A stretch of 64,000 bases of DNA from Lachnospiraceae bacterium UBA4338 (GCA_002393735.1 DGTK01000015.1:189232-253231); one strand, 5' to 3'. Positions 16,349 through 24,345 are shown, counted from the stretch's first letter. Made by a program: numbers and translations. Notes: generated by a model from the sequence alone, not told the origin.

Positions 16349-17743
16349 ATGGGTTTAATTAAAAGCAGTCTGCAGCAGATTGGTCAAGCAGCTGATAACA
16401 TGGCAAAGGGAATTATTAACAATGCTCTTCAGACAGCAGGTGGCGTTATCAATGATAACTTATACCTTGAGTACTTCATCTGTGATGCATTTGATCCTAA
16501 TGTACTTGCGGTTAAGGGTGAGAAGAGAGATAAGAAGGGTCACAACAAAGGAAATGACAATATCATTTCAAACGGTTCCATGATCGTTGTAAATGTCGGT
16601 CAGTGTGCTATCGTAGTTGATAATGGTCAGATTGCAGAACTTTGTGCTGAACCTGGTGAATATATTTACAGTGCTTCAACAGAGCCATCACTTTTCTATG
16701 GCAACCTTGGAGACAACATCAAAGCATCTTTCGCTCAGTTTGGTAAGCGTTTCGCATTTGGCGGTGAGCTTCCAAAGGATCAGAGAGTATACTATATCAA
16801 CATTAAAGAAGTTCGTCAGAACCTTTGGGGAACAAGCAATCCAATTCCTTTCTTTATTTCTGATCAGGTATCAGGATTCCAGGGCGACATCAACCTGATG
16901 GCAAACGGTGAATATTCATTCAAGATTAGCGATCCTATCAGATTCTATACAAATATTGCTACAAACTTTAATGACAGATATACAAAGGATGATCTTAAGT
17001 CAATCATGAGATCAGACTTCATGACAGCACTTCAGCCAGCACTTGGTGCTCTTTCAGATTACGGCGTAGGTATCAGATACAGTGCAATCACAACAAAGAC
17101 TGATATCCTTGTTGAGAAACTTAATGAGCAGTTATCCAAGAAATGGGCTGAGCTTCGTGGTATCGTAGTAGTAGATGTTACATTTAACTCACTTAAGGCT
17201 ACAGACGAAGATGAAGCAAGAATTAAGAAATTCCAGGATCAGGCTGTTTACACAAATGTCAATATGGCAGCTGCTCGTATGGTTGATGCTCAGGCTAACG
17301 CAATGGAAGCTGCAGCAGCTAACGAGTCCGCAGGTCCTATGATGGCATTCGCAGGAATGAATATGGCTCAGATGGCAGGTGGCGGTGCTAATTCAGCAGC
17401 TAACCTCTTTGCTATGGGTCAGCAGCAGCAACAGCAGCAGGCAGCTCCACAGATGGCAGCTCCTAGTCAGGCTCCTGGCTGGACATGTGCTAAATGTGGT
17501 AAGGGTGGCAACACCGGTAAGTTCTGTGCAGAATGTGGCGCTCCACAGCCAGCAGATGGTTGGACATGTTCATGTGGCGCTGTAAATAAGGGTAAGTTCT
17601 GTGCTGAATGTGGTAAGCAGAAACCTGCAGGCGCACCACTTTACAAATGTGATAAATGTGGATGGGAACCGGAAGATCCAATGAATCCTCCTAAGTTCTG
17701 CCCTGAATGTGGTGATGTTTTCGATGAGAATGATGTTAAATAA
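16349..17743 (+). CDS. SPFH-domain protein with C-terminal zinc ribbons (YdjI-like)
   Basis: 464 residues. The bulk is an SPFH-like domain of the type labelled virion core protein/YdjI (ISNGSMIVVNVGQCAIVVDNG, EPGEYIY, SDYGVGIRYSAITTKTD). A Met/Ala/Gln-rich hinge (QQQQQQQ) follows, and the last about 90 residues hold several CxxC knuckles (CAKCG, CAECG, CSCG, CDKCG, CPECG). SPFH proteins build membrane-associated scaffolds; relatives respond to envelope stress. The ribosome site is AAAGGAGG. Confidence 0.9.
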   Translation: MGLIKSSLQQIGQAADNMAKGIINNALQTAGGVINDNLYLEYFICDAFDPNVLAVKGEKRDKKGHNKGNDNIISNGSMIVVNVGQCAIVVDNGQIAELCAEPGEYIYSASTEPSLFYGNLGDNIKASFAQFGKRFAFGGELPKDQRVYYINIKEVRQNLWGTSNPIPFFISDQVSGFQGDINLMANGEYSFKISDPIRFYTNIATNFNDRYTKDDLKSIMRSDFMTALQPALGALSDYGVGIRYSAITTKTDILVEKLNEQLSKKWAELRGIVVVDVTFNSLKATDEDEARIKKFQDQAVYTNVNMAAARMVDAQANAMEAAAANESAGPMMAFAGMNMAQMAGGGANSAANLFAMGQQQQQQQAAPQMAAPSQAPGWTCAKCGKGGNTGKFCAECGAPQPADGWTCSCGAVNKGKFCAECGKQKPAGAPLYKCDKCGWEPEDPMNPPKFCPECGDVFDENDVK

Positions 17744-17757
17744 TTAAGAACTATCTG

Positions 17758-17796
17758 AAATCACATGTCACCTTAAAAAGTGGCATGTGATTTTTG
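17758..17796 (+). terminator. Terminator after the SPFH gene
   Basis: An AATCACATG arm pairs with CATGTGATT, with an extra CAC/GTG inside, followed by T5. Confidence 0.8.
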
Positions 17797-17845
17797 CGTG
17801 AAGAGGGTGCAAGCACAGATGCGCTTTTACTAGGAGGATACAAAC

Positions 17846-18937
17846 ATGGACGGAATGGATGCAACCAAATCCTCTACACTTAAAGAGACTGACAGAAAAT
17901 GTCCGAAGTGTGCAGGTGTTATGGATTACGATCCGGAGACAGGTGGAACTGCCTGTCCATATTGTGGATATACAGAAGATATTAAAGTAGAAGATAATGA
18001 TAAGGGTGCCCAGGAACTTGATTTTGCCTCTGCAGAGAAGAAGGGCAATTGTGACTGGGGTGCAAAGAAGAAACAGATTATATGTAAGAGCTGCGGCGCT
18101 GAAACCATATATGATGCTTTGGAGGTTGCCAACGAGTGTCCTTACTGTGGTTCTAATCAGGTTATGGAAGCACAGGATGAAGATACACTGGCTCCTAATG
18201 GCGTAGTTCCATTTAAGGTTACCAAAGATCAGGCTTCAGATAATTTCAAGAGATGGATAGGAAAGAAGTTCTTCTGTCCTAAACTTGCGAAGCAGTCAGC
18301 AAGACCTGATTCTTTCAAGGGAATCTATCTTCCATACTGGACATTTGATTCCAATACTCATTCATCTTATACTGCCAAATATGGTAAAGACAGAAGAGTT
18401 AAAAAAGGTGATCAGGAAACTACAGTTACAGACTGGTATAATACATCAGGATTTTACAATGACAGTTTCGATGATGTACTTGTAATCGCAACAAACAGAC
18501 ATAATACAGGAATGCTCAGAGGTATCGAGCCTTTCAATACGGCAGACAATAAGACATATAAACCTGAATATGTTGCAGGTTTCCTTGCAGAGAGATATTC
18601 AATCGGTCTTGATGACGGATGGAAAACTGCCAAGAGCCGTATTGATTCAAATCTTCGTAACAGCATTGAGAATAAGATAAGGTCACAGACACAGGCTGAT
18701 CATGTTAAAGACCTTTCTGTTAAGACAAGTTATAGGGATATTACTTACAAATATCTTATGCTTCCAATCTGGTGTTCAAGTTTTAAGTATAACAGCAAGG
18801 TATATCAGTTTGTTGTTAACGGACAGACCGGTAAGGTTTACGGCAAGACACCTGTATCAGCAATCAAGGTTATCCTTGTTATTTTGGTAGTACTGATTGT
18901 ACTGGCTATTTTGTATTTTGTATTTATGAATTCATAA
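17846..18937 (+). CDS. Zinc-ribbon protein with C-terminal membrane anchor
   Basis: 363 residues. Two zinc ribbons are near the N-terminus (CPKCAG...CPYCGY and CKSCGA...CPYCGS). A soluble domain follows with GIYLPYWTFDSNT and YKYLMLPIWCSS, a pattern of TFIIB-type zinc-ribbon membrane proteins common in Firmicutes. The final 25 residues are a single hydrophobic helix. The function is unknown. The neighbouring SPFH/zinc-ribbon gene suggests both act at the inner membrane. AGGAGG lies eight bases before the ATG. Confidence 0.85.
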   Translation: MDGMDATKSSTLKETDRKCPKCAGVMDYDPETGGTACPYCGYTEDIKVEDNDKGAQELDFASAEKKGNCDWGAKKKQIICKSCGAETIYDALEVANECPYCGSNQVMEAQDEDTLAPNGVVPFKVTKDQASDNFKRWIGKKFFCPKLAKQSARPDSFKGIYLPYWTFDSNTHSSYTAKYGKDRRVKKGDQETTVTDWYNTSGFYNDSFDDVLVIATNRHNTGMLRGIEPFNTADNKTYKPEYVAGFLAERYSIGLDDGWKTAKSRIDSNLRNSIENKIRSQTQADHVKDLSVKTSYRDITYKYLMLPIWCSSFKYNSKVYQFVVNGQTGKVYGKTPVSAIKVILVILVVLIVLAILYFVFMNS

Positions 18938-18956
18938 ATAATAAAAGTAATAAATT

Positions 18957-18996
18957 AGATATCCTGCCCTTATTAGGGGAGTAAGGGCAGATATCT
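18957..18996 (+). promoter_or_regulatory. Long hairpin in the trpB leader
   Basis: AGATATCCTGCCCTTA (18957-18972) pairs with TAAGGGCAGATATCT (18982-18996) with one bulged C. No T-run follows, and the trpB ribosome site lies a few bases downstream, so it may be an mRNA-stability or translation-control element rather than a terminator. Confidence 0.5.
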
Positions 18997-19015
18997 TGAG
19001 TTAGGAGGAAATGTA

Positions 19016-20392
19016 ATGAGCGCAGTTAATGAAATACCTTATAAGATTTATCTTGAAGAGAATGAGATGCCGGATAAGTGGTATAACGTAAGAGCGGATA
19101 TGAAGAATAAACCGGCTCCACTTCTTAATCCTGGAACACTTAAACCAGTTACAGTAGAAGAGATTTCTGCAGTATTCTGTGAAGAGTTATCCAAGATGGA
19201 ACTTGATGATACGACGGCTTATTTTGAAATTCCTGAAGAAATCAGAAATTTCTACAAGATGTATCGTCCATCACCACTTGTTAGAGCATATTGCTTGGAG
19301 AAGGCTCTCGATACACCGGCACATATTTATTATAAGTTCGAAGGTAATAATACATCCGGAAGCCACAAACTTAATTCAGCTATTGCTCAGGCTTATTATG
19401 CCAAGAAGCAGGGCTTAAAGGGTGTAACCACAGAAACAGGTGCAGGCCAGTGGGGAACAGCTCTTTCCATGGCTTGTTCATATTTCGGACTTGACTGTCA
19501 GGTATATATGGTTAAGGTATCATATGAGCAGAAGCCTTTCAGAAGAGAGGTTATGAGAACATATGGCGCTAATATTACACCATCTCCATCAATGACAACA
19601 GAAGTTGGACGTAAGATTAATGCAGAGTTCCCTGGAACAAACGGAAGCCTTGGCTGTGCCATTTCTGAAGCTGTTGAAGCAGCTGTATCACAGGAAGGTT
19701 ACAGATATGTACTTGGCTCTGTATTATCTCAGGTACTTATTCATCAGAGCGTTATCGGTCTTGAGACCAAGACAGCACTTGATAAGTATGGCATAAAGGC
19801 AGATATCATTATCGGCTGCGCAGGTGGAGGTTCAAACCTTGGTGGTCTTATTTCTCCATTTGCAGGCGAGATGTTAAGAGGCGAGAATAATTACAGAATC
19901 ATTGCTGTAGAGCCTGCATCATGCCCAAGCTTAACAAGAGGTAAATATGTATATGACTTCTGCGATACAGGTAAGGTTTGTCCACTTGCCAAGATGTATA
20001 CACTTGGCAGCGGTTTCATGCCATCACCTAGCCATGCAGGGGGACTCAGATATCACGGCATGAGCTCAATCGTATCTCAGCTTTATGCTGACGGTCTTAT
20101 TGAAGCTACATCTGTTGAGCAGACAGAAGTATTCAAGAATGCAGTTCAGTTTGCAAGAACAGAAGGTATCCTTCCTGCGCCTGAAAGCTCACATGCAATT
20201 ACAGTTGCTATTAAAGAAGCTCTTAAGTGTAAGGAAACAGGAGAGCAGAAGAATATCGTATTCGGTCTTACAGGTACAGGCTACTTCGATATGTATGCAT
20301 ATCAGAGTTACCTTGATGGCACAATGAAGGATTACATTCCTACAGATGAAGACATCGCCAAGTCATTAGCTAATGTTCCTAAGGTAGATTAG
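19016..20392 (+). CDS. TrpB-like pyridoxal-phosphate enzyme (TrpB2 type tryptophan synthase beta)
   Basis: 458 residues, longer than ordinary TrpB (about 400), matching the TrpB2 subfamily. The PLP lysine is in NTSGSHKLNSA, followed by TETGAGQWGTA, the phosphate-binding GCAGGGSN and the C-terminal LTGTGYFDM. It condenses indole with serine to give tryptophan. It is not in a trp operon, as is usual for TrpB2, which is thought to salvage free indole. The start has AGGAGG. A strong hairpin lies in its leader. Confidence 0.93.
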   Translation: MSAVNEIPYKIYLEENEMPDKWYNVRADMKNKPAPLLNPGTLKPVTVEEISAVFCEELSKMELDDTTAYFEIPEEIRNFYKMYRPSPLVRAYCLEKALDTPAHIYYKFEGNNTSGSHKLNSAIAQAYYAKKQGLKGVTTETGAGQWGTALSMACSYFGLDCQVYMVKVSYEQKPFRREVMRTYGANITPSPSMTTEVGRKINAEFPGTNGSLGCAISEAVEAAVSQEGYRYVLGSVLSQVLIHQSVIGLETKTALDKYGIKADIIIGCAGGGSNLGGLISPFAGEMLRGENNYRIIAVEPASCPSLTRGKYVYDFCDTGKVCPLAKMYTLGSGFMPSPSHAGGLRYHGMSSIVSQLYADGLIEATSVEQTEVFKNAVQFARTEGILPAPESSHAITVAIKEALKCKETGEQKNIVFGLTGTGYFDMYAYQSYLDGTMKDYIPTDEDIAKSLANVPKVD

Positions 20393-20418
20393 TTCTTTTA
20401 AGAATATGAGGTAGGGTT

Positions 20419-20760
20419 ATGGCATTTAATTGTTCAAAGAAGAAAAAATGTAAGGGTAAGTGCAAATGTAATTGCAATAAAGGTTTCTTTGCGGATATTC
20501 AAAAGGCTGTAAAGAAGAAGTTTAGAAAGAAAACTTATTTTGAACAGCTTGTTTCTGACATTAAGCGTCAGAGAAAGAAATCAAGAAAACTTACCAGAAA
20601 GTTCATTGCTCTTCCGGTTAAGAAGAAAGAACAGTTATACAAGAAACTCCTTAGAAATCCTAAGTTCTTAGAGATAGTTATTAACTGTATTACACTTGGT
20701 GTTGTATTTTTTATCTTCTACCGTAAAGCCAAGGATCCGAATTTCTTAAGTGATTTGTAA
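20419..20760 (+). CDS. Small basic, Cys-rich membrane-anchored protein of unknown function
   Basis: 113 residues. The first 20 are lysine- and cysteine-rich (KKKKCKGKCKCNCNKG), then comes a strongly basic helical region, and a hydrophobic helix at about 90-105 near the C-terminus. There is no recognised family. The terminator behind it carries the 23-nt-period repeats that reappear 2.6 kb further on. Confidence 0.75.
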   Translation: MAFNCSKKKKCKGKCKCNCNKGFFADIQKAVKKKFRKKTYFEQLVSDIKRQRKKSRKLTRKFIALPVKKKEQLYKKLLRNPKFLEIVINCITLGVVFFIFYRKAKDPNFLSDL

Positions 20761-20778
20761 ACTAATGTGATTAAATAA

Positions 20779-20803
20779 GGCCCACTCGAGAGAGTGGGCT
20801 TTT
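20779..20803 (+). terminator. Terminator, first copy of duplicated end region
   Basis: GCCCACTC (20780-20787) pairs with GAGTGGGC (20792-20799), with T4 following. A near-identical hairpin recurs at 23434-23457. Confidence 0.85.
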
Positions 20804-20810
20804 AATTTGC

Positions 20811-20893
20811 CAATTCGCCGAATAAAAATCAGCCAACTCGCCGAACAAAATCTTGCCAACTCGCCGAAGAATGTTAAAAAGTGCTGATAAATA
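20811..20893. repeat. 23-nt-period repeat, copy A (three units) plus conserved tail
   Basis: Units CAAYTCGCCGAA begin at 20811, 20834 and 20857, exactly 23 bases apart, followed by ATGTTAAAAAGTGCTGATAA. The same block, with two units at 23465 and 23488 and the same tail, flanks the other side of the ATPase module. Confidence 0.8.
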
Positions 20894-20904
20894 CGTTGTT
20901 TAAC

Positions 20905-20933
20905 TTGACATACGTCACTTAAAATACTATCAT
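20905..20933 (+). promoter_or_regulatory. Promoter of the ATPase gene
   Basis: TTGACA at 20905-20910 and TATCAT at 20928-20933, spacer 17 bases. Confidence 0.7.
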
Positions 20934-20938
20934 AAATA

Positions 20939-21018
20939 TAGTTTCAGCAGATTATAGCGCAAAAACTCGCTATAACTTGCTGAAACTTATGAAAAAATAG
21001 TAGTTTCAGCAGATTATA
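20939..21018. repeat. Inverted and direct repeats in the ATPase leader (operator or RNA switch)
   Basis: AGTTTCAGCAGATTATAGCG (20939-20958) is matched by a nearly complementary right arm ending TTGCTGAAACT at about 20986. The first 17 bases of the left arm recur directly at 21002-21018, touching the ribosome site AGGAG. The right arm could pair with either left arm, which would suit autoregulation or a mutually exclusive RNA fold. Confidence 0.65.
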
Positions 21019-21034
21019 GAGGAGTTTGCCGTTT

Positions 21035-22453
21035 ATGAACATTATTGGAAGAGAAAGAGAAAAGGATATTATAGCGAAGTGTTTGGAGTCAAAAAAACCT
21101 GAATTTCTGGTAGTATATGGTCGAAGGCGTGTAGGAAAGACTTATCTTATTAGAGAATATTTTAATGAAAAGTTTTCTTTTTACACTACTGGAATTCCTG
21201 ATCAAAAGACCAGAAGCCAGCTAAAAGCTTTTAACGAGTCATTATCAAACTATGGTGATGATACAGGCAGGGTTCCTAAAGACTGGTTTGAAGCATTCAG
21301 ACGTCTTAGAAAGATTTTGGAGTCAAAAGAAGTATACCGTGATGCAATCAGTGGCAAAAGGGTGGTTTTTATTGATGAAGTACCTTGGATGGATACAGCC
21401 AGGTCAGATTTTAAGTCTGCTTTTGATTTTTTCTGGAATAGTTGGGGATCGGCACAGGAGGACCTTCTGCTAATAGTATGTGGTTCTGCTACGTCGTGGA
21501 TTATTCTTAATATTCTTAATGATAAAGGGGGATTTCATAACAGAGTTACAAAACAGATGCGTATAAATCCTTTTAATCTTAATGAATGTAAGCAGTTTTA
21601 CATAGACAATGGGATTAATTTTAGTCGTGATCAGATTATAGAAAGTTACATGATATTTGGGGGCATACCATATTACCTTAACTTGTTGGATAGCAGGTTA
21701 AGTTTAACTCAGAATGTGGATAATTTGATATTTGATGAAAGAGGCGATTTACATTATGAGTATGATCAACTTTTTGGATCCTTATTTAAACGACCTGATA
21801 ATCATATAAAGATCATTGAAACAATAGCTAGTCAGAAGCGTGGCCTCCAAAGAACTGATCTTGTATCACAATCAGGTGTTCCTGATGGAGAAGGACTTAC
21901 CAAGGCAATTCGTGAATTAGAGCAGTGTGGATTTATAAGACAGTATAAGAATATTGCCAATGCTCAAAATGGTTGCTTCTATCAGCTTATAGATCCTTTT
22001 GTTCTTTTCTGCTTGTACTTCCGCAATGGGAAGATTAAATCGTGGCAGTCCTTTATTAAGTCACCTGATTATTATGCATGGAGGGGGAATGCTTTTGAAA
22101 CAGTTTGTCTTGAACATATTCCACAGATAAAATTGGCCCTTGGCATATCAGGTATTGAGAGTTCTGAGTACTCGTGGAAAAGCAAAAAGAAAAAAGGTGG
22201 TGCTCAGATAGATTTGTTGATTGATCGTCGAGACGATGTAATCAACTTATGTGAGATGAAGTGCACAGATAAACCTTATGAAGTAAAGGCAGAATACAGA
22301 GAAAATCTTATCAACAAGATTACAGTTTTCACTGAAGAGGTCAATCCGAAGAAATCCGTACATGTCACACTTGTTACATCCAATGGATATAAACGTAATG
22401 AGTACTCGGACGTGATTCAAAATGTTGTGGAGCCGGATGATTTGTTTAAGTGA
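21035..22453 (+). CDS. Archaeal-ATPase-family protein with C-terminal DUF234/PDDEXK-like domain
   Basis: 472 residues. The Walker A motif is in VVYGRRRVGKTYLIREY and Walker B in VVFIDEVPWMD; a sensor-like LLIVCGSATSWI follows. A winged-helix region (LVSQSGVPDGEGLTKAIREL) precedes the C-terminal DUF234-like domain, where GAQIDLLIDRR...LCEMKC fits a D-(E)xK nuclease core. Such proteins are widespread, often accessory, and of unproven function; nuclease or defence roles are suspected. I chose ATG 21035 because AGGAG lies ten bases upstream; TTG 21026 is too close to it. Duplicated repeats bracket the module. Confidence 0.88.
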   Translation: MNIIGREREKDIIAKCLESKKPEFLVVYGRRRVGKTYLIREYFNEKFSFYTTGIPDQKTRSQLKAFNESLSNYGDDTGRVPKDWFEAFRRLRKILESKEVYRDAISGKRVVFIDEVPWMDTARSDFKSAFDFFWNSWGSAQEDLLLIVCGSATSWIILNILNDKGGFHNRVTKQMRINPFNLNECKQFYIDNGINFSRDQIIESYMIFGGIPYYLNLLDSRLSLTQNVDNLIFDERGDLHYEYDQLFGSLFKRPDNHIKIIETIASQKRGLQRTDLVSQSGVPDGEGLTKAIRELEQCGFIRQYKNIANAQNGCFYQLIDPFVLFCLYFRNGKIKSWQSFIKSPDYYAWRGNAFETVCLEHIPQIKLALGISGIESSEYSWKSKKKKGGAQIDLLIDRRDDVINLCEMKCTDKPYEVKAEYRENLINKITVFTEEVNPKKSVHVTLVTSNGYKRNEYSDVIQNVVEPDDLFK

Positions 22454-22497
22454 TATGTTTAGAAATTATATATTTAAAAACGAATGGAGGTAGATGT

Positions 22498-22572
22498 GTG
22501 AAGGTTGATGAATTATTTAATCAAAAAGATATTGTAGCATCAGTTAAATTAATATATAAGAAGTATAAGTGA
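22498..22572 (+). CDS. 24-residue small peptide coupled to the sce7726-like gene
   Basis: It starts with GTG 22498 behind GGAGG, and codes for MKVDELFNQKDIVASVKLIYKKYK. Its TGA overlaps the GTG of the next gene (GTGA). It may be a translational-coupling leader or the remnant of a longer gene. Confidence 0.45.
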   Translation: MKVDELFNQKDIVASVKLIYKKYK

Positions 22573-23135
22573 GAATGACAATGCTACACGACGCAGATAT
22601 TCGAGACAATTTATGCTTGTATCTTGAGGAACAATATGGTGAAGTTAGATTCTTCGAAGAATTAACCATGGGGAAATCCCGGGCGGATATTGTGATGGTT
22701 ACCAGAGATGCTATTTACGGCATTGAAATCAAGAGTGATGCCGATACGTATTCAAGGCTTAAACGCCAGGTACGGGATTATAATAAATATTTCGATTATA
22801 ATCTTCTTGTTATCGGGTCGACGCATGCAATCCATGCAGAAGAACATGTCCCTAAACATTGGGGAATTATATCGGTTGAACTTATAAAGGATAGAATGGA
22901 CTTCTACCCAATCAGAGAAGCAGATGTATCACCAAAGACCACCTTGAAGAATCAGCTATCACTATTATGGAGGCGCGAGCTAACGCAGATACAGCAAATC
23001 AACAACCTGCATAAGTACGCCGGCAAGAGCAGAGCTTATGTGCAAGAGTATATTTTAAACACTGTAGAACCTGAACTTCTCAAAAGACAGATAATTGATA
23101 TATTGTTTGAGAGGGATTACACAATATTTGATTAA
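22569..23135 (+). CDS. sce7726-family PDDEXK-like protein
   Basis: 188 residues. The N-terminal MLHDADIRDNL is typical of the sce7726 family. The core GKSRADIVMV...IYGIEIKSDADT (D...ExK) is a restriction-endonuclease-like site, then a lysine/arginine stretch LKRQVRDYNKYFD. It is a predicted nuclease of accessory genome regions with unknown target. The GTG start overlaps the preceding small frame; ATG 22575 and ATG 22581 are also possible, the last matching the family start. It lies in the repeat-flanked module with the ATPase. Confidence 0.82.
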   Translation: MRMTMLHDADIRDNLCLYLEEQYGEVRFFEELTMGKSRADIVMVTRDAIYGIEIKSDADTYSRLKRQVRDYNKYFDYNLLVIGSTHAIHAEEHVPKHWGIISVELIKDRMDFYPIREADVSPKTTLKNQLSLLWRRELTQIQQINNLHKYAGKSRAYVQEYILNTVEPELLKRQIIDILFERDYTIFD

Positions 23136-23184
23136 AATGATGGAAAACTACTTGAGAGTGCTTTTTTCAAATAAGTTTTTGTCG

Positions 23185-23213
23185 TTGACAATTATGTTTT
23201 TTGATTTTATAAT
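23185..23213 (+). promoter_or_regulatory. Perfect consensus promoter for a small RNA
   Basis: TTGACA at 23185-23190 and TATAAT at 23208-23213 with exactly 17 bases between. No coding frame follows; a terminator comes about 65 bases after the expected start, as for a short untranslated RNA. Confidence 0.85.
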
Positions 23214-23219
23214 GAACCC

Positions 23220-23312
23220 AACTAGAGAGTCGAAAGTTAGATAAAACCTAACCGCCGGTTGAATGTTTGCTAAATAATAGCGCCTGTCTTGCCGGATAAG
23301 GGCGCTATTTTT
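23220..23312 (+). ncRNA. Candidate antisense RNA antitoxin
   Basis: A predicted transcript of about 93 bases from the consensus promoter to the T-run after the hairpin at 23276-23309. It contains two small stems (GTTAG/CTAAC at 23236-23252, AACC/GGTT at 23251-23261). Its 3' end is complementary to the stop codon and 3' region of a hydrophobic peptide gene on the opposite strand. This convergent, 3'-overlapping layout is that of type I toxin-antitoxin loci such as txpA/RatA. Confidence 0.6.
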
Positions 23313-23313
23313 C
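23276..23313 (+). terminator. Terminator of the small RNA, overlapping the toxin stop codon
   Basis: AATAGCGCC (23276-23284) pairs perfectly with GGCGCTATT (23301-23309), then T-rich. On the opposite strand the same hairpin is followed by ATTATTT and could also end the toxin mRNA. Confidence 0.85.
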
Positions 23314-23403
23314 TTTATGTTTAATAATTACTATTACTAGTGTTATTATTGCACATAACATGATCACAAAAGTAAATAAATCATTTAAAGTATTCAATGG
23401 CAT
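23305..23403 (-). CDS. Candidate type I toxin, 32-residue hydrophobic peptide
   Basis: The frame reads MPLNTLNDLF, then a continuous hydrophobic helix (TFVIMLCAIITLVIVII), ending KHKEK. The pattern of short polar start, one membrane helix and lysine-rich tail is typical of Fst/TxpA/holin-like type I toxins. GAGG lies two bases before the ATG but eight before an in-frame TTG (residue 3), which may be the true start. A small RNA with a perfect promoter converges on its 3' end. It would act by inserting in the membrane. Confidence 0.6.
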   Translation of the reverse strand: MPLNTLNDLFTFVIMLCAIITLVIVIIKHKEK

Positions 23404-23433
23404 CGCCTCTTGTAAGTTAATAAAAATTATGGA

Positions 23434-23457
23434 AGCTCACTCGAAGAGTGGGCTTTT
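23434..23457 (+). terminator. Terminator-like hairpin, second copy of duplicated end region
   Basis: GCTCACTC with GAGTGGGC (one wobble), then T5. It mirrors 20779-20803, but no rightward gene ends here, supporting duplication. Confidence 0.65.
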
Positions 23458-23464
23458 TGCGTGT

Positions 23465-23525
23465 CAATTCGCCGAACAAAAAACGGCCAACTCGCCGAAA
23501 AATGTTAAAAAGTGCTGATAAATAG
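23465..23525. repeat. 23-nt-period repeat, copy B (two units) plus conserved tail
   Basis: Units at 23465 and 23488 are 23 bases apart; the tail ATGTTAAAAAGTGCTGATAA is identical to that of copy A. Together with the hairpin at 23434 it is a direct repeat of 20779-20893. Confidence 0.8.
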
Positions 23526-23564
23526 GCTTTTCTTTAGATACAAAGAGGTGGTCAAAAAGTAATC

Positions 23565-24221
23565 TTAATACTTTATGTCATCATATACATAGTAGATATG
23601 ATTTCTCACACGTTTATCATAATAGAGATGAAAGTTTGGAATGCTGTCGATTTCTTTAAAGTCGCGCTGCCTGGTTCTTTCGTTGCTTTCTGGACAATGC
23701 TCATAATATTCTTTTACCAGATTATGCTCACGTAAAATTTCAGCCCAATCATTTACAAGTTTTTTTGCATTCTCCAACTCTTCTTTCATATCCTCACGTT
23801 CTTTCGGTGAAGTTGGGGGATGAACTTTCATCTCTGTTTTTTTATCCTGATATTCTTTCAGTGCATCTTCATAACATTCGATATCAAAGTAGTCGGTCAT
23901 GGATAATTTACTTATCAGTGTTCCAAGACGGAACAGTTTTAAAAGATGTGCCTTTCTTGGTCCTTCGACAGTTTTATCTAAGGAAGCTTCTTCAAAATAA
24001 TATCTTTCATCTTTTCTGTCATATTTCGCATTAAGTAAACCACTGTCGCGTATATCCTTAAAATCACGTTCGAGCATTCTCCGGGATGTAATCTGGAGTT
24101 CTAACATTAGATCTTTGGGATTATCAGTACGGCGTTCTCCTTTAGTGTGTAAGTATAATAAATAGTATAATTTCAGCTGTCTCGTCATCTTGGAGAGTTT
24201 GCATGTATTTTTATTTGGCAT
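23565..24221 (-). CDS. Helix-turn-helix transcriptional regulator (DeoR/YafY-like N-terminus)
   Basis: 218 residues. The first 70 form a winged-helix of the HTH_11 kind (RQLKLYYLLYLHTKG, then LQITSRRMLERDFKDIRDSGL). The middle is Lys/Glu-rich helical. The C-terminal segment SNERTRQRDFKEIDSIPN repeats the recognition-helix pattern, possibly a second winged helix. It lacks a visible WYL effector domain. It is divergent from clpP and probably controls that operon through the inverted repeats between them. Confidence 0.75.
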   Translation of the reverse strand: MPNKNTCKLSKMTRQLKLYYLLYLHTKGERRTDNPKDLMLELQITSRRMLERDFKDIRDSGLLNAKYDRKDERYYFEEASLDKTVEGPRKAHLLKLFRLGTLISKLSMTDYFDIECYEDALKEYQDKKTEMKVHPPTSPKEREDMKEELENAKKLVNDWAEILREHNLVKEYYEHCPESNERTRQRDFKEIDSIPNFHLYYDKRVRNHIYYVYDDIKY

Positions 24222-24274
24222 AATTTCTGTCCCTTTATTCGTTTTTGGTTTTATAGTTCATACATAATCTAATC

Positions 24275-24291
24275 ATAAGATGCACTTATGA
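24275..24291. promoter_or_regulatory. Inverted repeat between regulator and clpP
   Basis: CATAAG and CTTATG separated by five bases, about 55 bases upstream of the leftward regulator start. A candidate site for autoregulation. Confidence 0.4.
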
Positions 24292-24345
24292 CGGACGTCA
24301 AGAATCCCTTAATATATTGGACACTTCAATTTTTTAAAATAAATA

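Noticed and set aside
20811..23525. 23-nt-period repeats considered as a CRISPR array
   Set aside because: Only two or three units, conserved core of 12 bases with 11-base gaps, and no cas genes nearby.
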